Origin: Chthonomonas sp. UBA6659
Lineage (GTDB): Bacteria > Armatimonadota > Fimbriimonadia > Fimbriimonadales > Fimbriimonadaceae
Reading direction: 5' to 3'
DNA: 9,838 nt
Assembly: GCA_002455425.1 (NCBI GenBank)
Contig: DKKT01000093.1
Coordinates: 11,040-20,877, forward strand
Under the pieces are notes generated by a model. That model was not told the DNA's origin. It saw only the letters and a list, made by a program, of their open reading frames with translations, and did no database searches. This document shows, piece by piece, positions 1 to 4,699 of this stretch. Made by a program: the position numbers and the translations under genes. Positions within the stretch are counted from its first letter, which is position 1. The number at the start of each line of letters is the position of its first letter.

Positions 1-543
<543 letters not shown>

Positions 544-553
544 TCCACCCCAG

Positions 554-584
554 CGAATCCCCCTCACGCATTGAGGGGGATTCG
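554..584 (+). terminator. Perfect 13-bp hairpin after ahcY
   Basis: CGAATCCCCCTCA (554-566) is exactly complementary to TGAGGGGGATTCG (572-584), with a 5-nt loop (cgcat). It starts 10 bp after the ahcY stop codon. There is no T-run after the stem (gacgcgg follows), so it is either an intrinsic terminator without the classical U-tract or an mRNA 3'-end stabiliser. Because the stem is perfect it reads the same on both strands. Confidence 0.7.
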
Positions 585-628
585 ACGCGGGAACAACGGC
601 CTGAGGCGGGGAAGTCATCATCCGAGAT

Positions 629-1156
629 ATGGACCAGTGGGAACAGTATCTCTTTGAGGCGCATTCCGAGGAGACCCTGCGGTCGTGGGCGCGACGCCTC
701 CGTCTGTTCCGGTTCTTTCGGGCGTTCGGTGGCCATGCCGGCGACGGTGACTCGCTCGACGTAGCGTATCGCATTCGCTCGTTCGAAGAATTCGAGGACC
801 TTATGGCGCATCTCGGCGTCTCTCTCGAGCGCTACGCCACTCGTCCGCCCCAACCAGAACCCGGCGTCGCCTATCCGGCGGACATTTTCAGCACGTTTCC
901 CTCCCTAATCCCCGGAACGAGTTGGGTCCGGCAGCCTGGACACACGGTCGTGTCTGAGCAACGCTCCTTCATCTGGTGCGACCTCGATCGCGTGACGATT
1001 TCGCTCTTCGAAGGCTTCGAGGTCACGGAAGCGACGGTGATGGGTGCCGAGGCGATCGAAAGACCGCTTTCCAGCGTGACCCTTCAGCGCATCGACCCTC
1101 CTCGCGATACCAAGAACTACATTTGCCCCCGATACTATCCGGATTACTTCATGTGA
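629..1156 (+). CDS. Hypothetical protein, 175 aa, unrecognised
   Basis: I do not recognise this protein. It has no signal peptide or membrane segment, so it is probably cytosolic. The N-terminal third is rich in charged and aromatic residues (Trp4, Trp20, repeated Arg and Phe up to about residue 31, Phe/Glu-rich SFEEFEDL). The C-terminal half is more beta-like and ends in a Tyr/Pro-rich tail, YICPRYYPDYFM. Codon third positions are mostly G or C as in the neighbouring genes, which supports real coding. The ATG at 629 is chosen as the first in-frame Met with coding character after it. The purine tract GGGGAAG (607-613) lies about 15 nt upstream, far for a ribosome binding site, and no -10-like hexamer sits 5-8 nt before the start. 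It begins 45 bp after the ahcY hairpin and faces a minus-strand gene across about 300 bp. Function unknown. Confidence 0.62.
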   Translation: MDQWEQYLFEAHSEETLRSWARRLRLFRFFRAFGGHAGDGDSLDVAYRIRSFEEFEDLMAHLGVSLERYATRPPQPEPGVAYPADIFSTFPSLIPGTSWVRQPGHTVVSEQRSFIWCDLDRVTISLFEGFEVTEATVMGAEAIERPLSSVTLQRIDPPRDTKNYICPRYYPDYFM

Positions 1157-1465
1157 CCATTCGGGTTCGTTCGCGACACCCGGGCTGTATTAGCGGGATC
1201 GCAGGGGTCGCCAGATGCCATCCCGGCTGCAGTCCGCAAAGGGAAATCGTCAGGACCTCTTCGTCGTATCGTAAACCGATACTCGCTCCCAGCACACAAG
1301 CGGCTGCCCAGGGAGGCGATCTGCCCAGAGAACAACGGCCTCACCACTTCCGTGCCGACCATGGGCCCCTCGTCCTGACCAAGACACTTGCAGTCGTGCT
1401 CTTGGCCGCGCTATCGTCGAATGCCTGCCTTACCACAGGTGCTTTGGGTGCTGGTATTGGAATCC
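1157..1465. other. 309-bp region between convergent genes with no convincing gene
   Basis: No ORF here has an ATG start together with good coding character. The only suggestive item is a 33-residue frame on the + strand, 1375-1476, that would start at CTG: MTKTLAVVLLAALSSNAC followed by a Gly/Ala-rich tail. It looks like a short lipoprotein or signal-peptide fragment. It lacks a clear ribosome binding site, and its last 11 bp overlap the end of the convergent protease gene. No strong terminator hairpin is visible for either flanking gene. Confidence 0.5.
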
Positions 1466-2236
1466 CTAGCGGCTGACTTTGCGTCGCCGCAGAACCATAG
1501 CTGTAAGGCCGGTCAAGATCAGCCCGCTTGTGGGTTCAGGCACCACATGCGCTTGAATCCAAGTCCGTATCTCCGGCACGGTGAGATCGATTGCGCCGGT
1601 GAGCATGTAGGGAACTCCGCCATTCTGAGAAGCGAACCCGTAATTCGGCAACGACCAGTTCGTACTGCCGACGAACGAGGTCACGCCGACCAAGCGGTTT
1701 CCGATGAAGAACGCACCACCTGAGTCGCCTCCTGCACCTATGGCGTCGCCGTTCTCGACGAGCCAGGTACCCAAGTACGGCCCATAGCCTTGAAGCACCG
1801 ATTTGAAGTGCAGTTTGTTCCGACCCGCTCGCCGGACCCCAAGGCTCGTCTGATGGTCGTAGCCGTTGCCCTGCGCATTGACCACGCCCGTGTGTCCCCA
1901 GCCCACGATCGTCAAAGTGGAATCTATCGGCGCTTCGGTGCCCACCTCGTACCAGCCCGGGAGATCCTGGGCAAAGTTCAGGATGGCTATGTCGTAGGTC
2001 GGGTGGTTGATCCGCTGGACCGCCGTGTAGATGTTGCCTTGGACACCGTAGGTGAGCCCGGGCACGTGCTTGGCGGTGATCACCGATCGTGATCGAATCG
2101 CGGTCGCCCCCCCACCACCGGCTTGGCCGACCCACGACCACACCGTATCCGAGGTCGAGTTGGGCATGAGGGCAAACGTCCCGGCGGAGAGACTCAGGCC
2201 TACCGCAACTCCCAGCACGTGTCTCTTTGGGATCAT
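1466..2236 (-). CDS. Secreted trypsin-like (S1 fold) serine protease with C-terminal PEP-CTERM sorting signal, 256 aa
   Basis: A chymotrypsin-fold endopeptidase predicted to be exported. The N-terminus is a signal peptide (basic MIPKRH, then a hydrophobic run to about residue 23). The catalytic triad is visible: His57 in SVITAKH, Asp82 in HPTYDIAIL, and Ser172 in GAGGDSGGAFF. The GWG at 112-114 is also typical of the S1 family. The C-terminus is a classic PEP-CTERM tag: VPEP at 232-235, a hydrophobic helix to about 249, then RRRK. In the known system this tag is recognised in the inner membrane by an exosortase, which processes and sorts the protein to the envelope or matrix. No exosortase gene is in this window. 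The ATG at 2236 is chosen because the signal peptide begins there; the frame stays open upstream to 2491, but that stretch is Arg-rich and antisense to the next gene. TATACT lies 6 nt before the ATG and no Shine-Dalgarno is seen, suggesting a leaderless mRNA. Fold and tag are confident; the substrate is unknown. Confidence 0.93.
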   Translation of the reverse strand: MIPKRHVLGVAVGLSLSAGTFALMPNSTSDTVWSWVGQAGGGGATAIRSRSVITAKHVPGLTYGVQGNIYTAVQRINHPTYDIAILNFAQDLPGWYEVGTEAPIDSTLTIVGWGHTGVVNAQGNGYDHQTSLGVRRAGRNKLHFKSVLQGYGPYLGTWLVENGDAIGAGGDSGGAFFIGNRLVGVTSFVGSTNWSLPNYGFASQNGGVPYMLTGAIDLTVPEIRTWIQAHVVPEPTSGLILTGLTAMVLRRRKVSR

Positions 2237-2242
2237 AAACGC

Positions 2243-2248
2243 AGTATA
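2243..2248 (-). promoter_or_regulatory. Candidate -10 box TATACT for the PEP-CTERM protease, leaderless arrangement
   Basis: Read on the minus strand, TATACT is followed by 6 nt (gcgttt) and then the ATG at 2236. With usual -10 spacing, transcription would begin at or next to the A of the start codon. There is no Shine-Dalgarno in the 20 nt upstream and no clear -35 TTGACA-like hexamer. This agrees with the spacing seen at 2692-2697, 2832-2837 and 7453-7458. Confidence 0.6.
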
Positions 2249-2275
2249 GCGAGTAGCCCGCCTGCCGCTACTCGC
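2249..2275. promoter_or_regulatory. 9-bp inverted repeat directly upstream of the protease -10 box
   Basis: GCGAGTAGC (2249-2257) and GCTACTCGC (2267-2275) are perfect inverted repeats with a 9-nt centre. The element abuts the TATACT box, so it covers roughly -13 to -39 of the inferred protease promoter. It also lies about 20 bp past the stop of the 129-aa gene. It could be a regulator-binding dyad or a weak terminator for that gene; there is no strong T-run, which leans slightly to the operator reading. Confidence 0.45.
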
Positions 2276-2295
2276 ACGATTGCTGGTATGAAGAC

Positions 2296-2685
2296 TTACG
2301 GGCCCCATCTCGATAGAACTTCGCGGCCGTTCACCCACGATTGGAAGCGCTCCATCCCGCCTCGCTTCGGCGGGGCCTTCATTTCCTCTTCGGTGAGTTC
2401 CTCGTCGGGATCGGCGGCTCCGTCCGCACGGTCGGGGAACCCCATTCGCACGGTACAGGCCGGCCCGTCGTTCCGGAACGTGAAGCGGCAATCGGCCGTC
2501 GTCATGTCGGCGCCGACGACGATGGTGATCTTCTCGTCGACCATGCGGACGGTCGGGTGGGCATCCATCAACTTCGGCGTTCCTCCCCAGTTGAGGGCCG
2601 CATCATTGGTTGCGGGTGCGAACGCGGCGACGGGCGCGAGGGCCACCGATCCGGCGACGACTTGCAGTGCGAATCGGACAAGCAT
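2296..2685 (-). CDS. Small secreted protein, 129 aa, possibly C-terminally truncated
   Basis: A signal peptide is clear: MLVRFALQVV followed by an Ala/Val-rich stretch, with a likely cut near residue 23 (AFA). The mature part contains an NWGGTPKLM segment, PTVRMVDEKITIVVG and DCRFTFRNDGPACTVRMGFPD. This looks like a beta-strand-rich domain of the kind that opens longer secreted proteins where an 'F-N-x-G ... GFP' segment is followed by an 'F-x-S-x-V-x-G' strand. Here FQSWVNGREV is reached at 114-123 and the protein then stops at residue 129. That abrupt end suggests, from my memory of such proteins, that a longer ancestor lost its C-terminus. An acidic linker (DPDEELTEEE, 92-101) precedes it. 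TACACT lies 6 nt before the ATG and no Shine-Dalgarno is visible. The gene is read in the same direction as the protease gene 59 bp downstream. Function unknown. Confidence 0.72.
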   Translation of the reverse strand: MLVRFALQVVAGSVALAPVAAFAPATNDAALNWGGTPKLMDAHPTVRMVDEKITIVVGADMTTADCRFTFRNDGPACTVRMGFPDRADGAADPDEELTEEEMKAPPKRGGMERFQSWVNGREVLSRWGP

Positions 2686-2691
2686 GTCGCG

Positions 2692-2697
2692 AGTGTA
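2692..2697 (-). promoter_or_regulatory. Candidate -10 box TACACT for the 129-aa secreted protein
   Basis: On the minus strand, TACACT is followed by cgcgac (6 nt) and the ATG at 2685. The spacing implies a leaderless or near-leaderless transcript. The same hexamer followed by a CGCGA segment precedes the NTPase gene (7445-7458). No clear -35 hexamer is seen. Confidence 0.55.
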
Positions 2698-2756
2698 TTC
2701 GATGTCGTTACTGATACGTGACTAAGAACATTGCAGCGGCGACTCGCGGCTGTACC

Positions 2757-2772
2757 GATCGAGGGATCGAGG
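2757..2772. repeat. Tandem duplication of an 8-mer in the divergent promoter region
   Basis: GATCGAGG occurs twice in immediate succession between the divergent 129-aa gene and the S15 peptidase gene. It may be a regulator half-site pair or simple slippage. With only two copies no function can be assigned. Confidence 0.35.
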
Positions 2773-2810
2773 CGTCGCTGTGAACGGTCCGTACAGGAAT
2801 GATGTGTACC

Positions 2811-2824
2811 GCGACTGGAGTCGC
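2811..2824. promoter_or_regulatory. Palindrome GCGACTGGAGTCGC upstream of the S15 peptidase
   Basis: GCGACT and AGTCGC form a perfect 6-bp dyad around a GG centre, 7 bp before the candidate -10 box at 2832-2837. It therefore lies in the -35/spacer region of the inferred promoter, where a repressor or activator could bind. A related core, GCGACTCGC, occurs at 2739-2747. The assignment is positional only. Confidence 0.4.
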
Positions 2825-2831
2825 GCACGTC

Positions 2832-2837
2832 CATAAT
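2832..2837 (+). promoter_or_regulatory. Candidate -10 box CATAAT for the S15 peptidase
   Basis: CATAAT matches the TATAAT consensus at five of six positions and ends 5 nt before the ATG at 2843, so the transcript would start at about the start codon. No Shine-Dalgarno lies between it and the ATG. No convincing -35 hexamer is present at the usual distance. Confidence 0.5.
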
Positions 2838-2842
2838 CACGC

Positions 2843-4681
2843 ATGTTCGCTCTCAGCGTGGGACTCGCGCTCTTGCTCCCTTTTCAGGCCCCGGCCAAGC
2901 CGATCTTCGTCGATGGCCAAGCCCAAGTCGTTCCCGCCTTCGAGAACTCTGCCGACTGGATTCGCGAGCGGCTCTGGGTGGAGACCACGTTCGACTCCGA
3001 CCAAGACGGCAAGAAGGACCGCGTCCACGTCGACGTCACCCGCCCGAAGCAGACCGAAACGGAGGGACTGAAGGTCCCCGTCATCTACGAGTCGTCGCCG
3101 TACTTCGCGGGGACGGGGAATGGACGTTCCATCCTCTGGAACGTCGAGCACGAACTGGGTGCGACGCCACCCGCGCGGACGAACCGCCCGGATATCGGTT
3201 TCAACCCGAACCGGACCCGCGTCTCCAACTCGCTCGTCGCGACTTGGGTGCCTCGCGGCTTCGCCGTCGTCCATTCCGAAGCCCCCGGCACCGGACTGTC
3301 GACCGGGAGCCCGACGGTGGGCGGCGACCCCGAGCGACTGGCACCGAAGTCCGTCATCGACTGGCTGAACGGTCGGGCCAAGGGCTACACCACTCTCGAC
3401 GGCAACGTCGAGGTGAAGGCGCCGTGGTGCACGGGCAAGGTCGGCATGACCGGCACCTCGTACAACGGCACGATACCGGTTGCCGCCGCGACCACCGGCG
3501 TACAGGGGCTTGAGGCGATCATCCCGGTCGCGCCGAACACGTCGTACTATCACTACTACCGCTCAAACGGCCTCGTCCGCCATCCCGGGGGCTGGCTCGG
3601 CGAGGACATCGACTCCCTCTTCGACTTCATCAACAGCGGTGACCCCGCGCGTCGAGCCGCTGGCAACCGGCTGTACCGCGATGGCGAGTTCGCGAAGTTC
3701 CAGGACCGTCAGAGCGGCGACTACAACGCGTTCTGGGCATCGCGCGACTTGCTGACCCACGCAGGAAACATCCGATGTGCGGTGCTCATGGCGCACGCCT
3801 TCAACGATTGGAACGTCGTGCCGGAGCACAGCTTCCGGATCAGCGAAGCGGTGAGGGGCAAGGTCCCGCTCGTCCAATACTTCCATCAGGGCGGCCACGG
3901 CGGCGACCCCCCGCTCGAACTCATGAACAAGTGGTTCACGCGGTTCCTCTACGGTGTTGAGAATGGCATCGAGAAGGGTCCGAAGGCGTACATCGTCCGC
4001 GAGCGCGAGCCGGGTGGTGCTCGTGTGACCGGCCCCACCGCCTACCCCGACTTTCCGCACCCGGACGCGAAGCCGGTCACGCTCCACCCTGCGAAGGGCG
4101 GTGGCTCGGTCGGTGCGCTCGCTCTCGCGGTGTCGGCCCCGAACGTGCGGGAATCGCTGACCGACGATGTCCAGTTCTCGGCCGCGGACCTCGCGAAGGC
4201 GGGATCGTCGCCGAACCGGCTGCTCTATGCCACCCCTGAACTGAAGGCACCCCTGCACCTTTCGGGGACCGCTCGAATCACGATCCGGATGGCGTCGAGC
4301 GCGCCGGCGGCGAATTTGTCGGTGTATCTCGTCCAGCTGCCTTGGACCGACGGACCGATCGGGACCGCCAATCTCATCACGCGCGGCTGGGCCGACCCCC
4401 AGAACTGGCGTTCGTTGACGAAGGGCGGGAACTTCAGCGCGATGGAGCGGGGTACCCCGTTGAAGCCGGGTGAGTTCGTCACGCTGACGTTCGATCTCCA
4501 GCCCGACGACCAGATCATCCCCGCCGGCAAGCGGATCGGCCTGATGATCCTCTCGAGCGATCGCGACTTCACGCTGTGGCCGAAGGCCGGCACCCAGCTG
4601 ACCCTCGATCTCGCCAAGACCCACATCGCGCTCCCGGTTGTCGGCGGCCCTGCCGAGTTCGGGAAAGCGACGGCAGGCTAG
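2843..4681 (+). CDS. Secreted Xaa-Pro dipeptidyl-peptidase / CocE-NonD type alpha/beta hydrolase (family S15), 612 aa
   Basis: A serine hydrolase of the S15/CocE group. Members cleave X-Pro dipeptides from peptide N-termini or hydrolyse esters and amides. A signal peptide (MFALSVGLALLLPFQAPA) predicts export. The sequence then shows a DSDQDGKKDRVHVDVTRP segment (51-68), typical of the start of the hydrolase domain, with a DxDxDG loop. The triad is readable: Ser206 in GTSYNG, Asp322 in HAFNDWNV, His352 in HQGGHGG. The Ser-Asp and Asp-His distances (116 and 30) are close to those I recall for lactococcal PepX. From about 375 to 600 lies the jelly-roll C-terminal domain of the family (KAYIVRE through GTQLTLDLAKTHIALPV). 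The large N-terminal helical domain of lactic-acid-bacterial PepX is absent, as in the shorter secreted forms. The frame is intact. It ends 18 bp from the convergent NTPase gene. Exact specificity (peptidase or esterase) cannot be settled from sequence. Confidence 0.93.
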   Translation: MFALSVGLALLLPFQAPAKPIFVDGQAQVVPAFENSADWIRERLWVETTFDSDQDGKKDRVHVDVTRPKQTETEGLKVPVIYESSPYFAGTGNGRSILWNVEHELGATPPARTNRPDIGFNPNRTRVSNSLVATWVPRGFAVVHSEAPGTGLSTGSPTVGGDPERLAPKSVIDWLNGRAKGYTTLDGNVEVKAPWCTGKVGMTGTSYNGTIPVAAATTGVQGLEAIIPVAPNTSYYHYYRSNGLVRHPGGWLGEDIDSLFDFINSGDPARRAAGNRLYRDGEFAKFQDRQSGDYNAFWASRDLLTHAGNIRCAVLMAHAFNDWNVVPEHSFRISEAVRGKVPLVQYFHQGGHGGDPPLELMNKWFTRFLYGVENGIEKGPKAYIVREREPGGARVTGPTAYPDFPHPDAKPVTLHPAKGGGSVGALALAVSAPNVRESLTDDVQFSAADLAKAGSSPNRLLYATPELKAPLHLSGTARITIRMASSAPAANLSVYLVQLPWTDGPIGTANLITRGWADPQNWRSLTKGGNFSAMERGTPLKPGEFVTLTFDLQPDDQIIPAGKRIGLMILSSDRDFTLWPKAGTQLTLDLAKTHIALPVVGGPAEFGKATAG

Positions 4682-4699
4682 ACCCGCATCCGAGGACCG

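Noticed and set aside
591..1341. 12-mer GAACAACGGCCT at 591-602 and again at 1330-1341
   Set aside because: An exact 12-mer pair is expected by chance in about 10 kb and the flanks do not match.
2236..2298. Stop-codon read-through of the 129-aa gene into 20 further codons ending in an ATGA overlap
   Set aside because: Sixty open bases in GC-rich DNA are unremarkable, and the stretch contains the dyad and the -10 box of the protease. Mentioned only as a side note in the truncation finding.
2237..2491. N-terminal extension of the PEP-CTERM protease
   Set aside because: The extension is Arg-rich, antiparallel in frame to nothing useful, and overlaps the 129-aa gene on the same strand. The signal peptide starts at 2236.
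3563..4624. 353-codon open frame on the minus strand opposite the S15 peptidase
   Set aside because: The translation is Arg/Glu/Val-rich with no domain, while the + strand has an intact catalytic triad.
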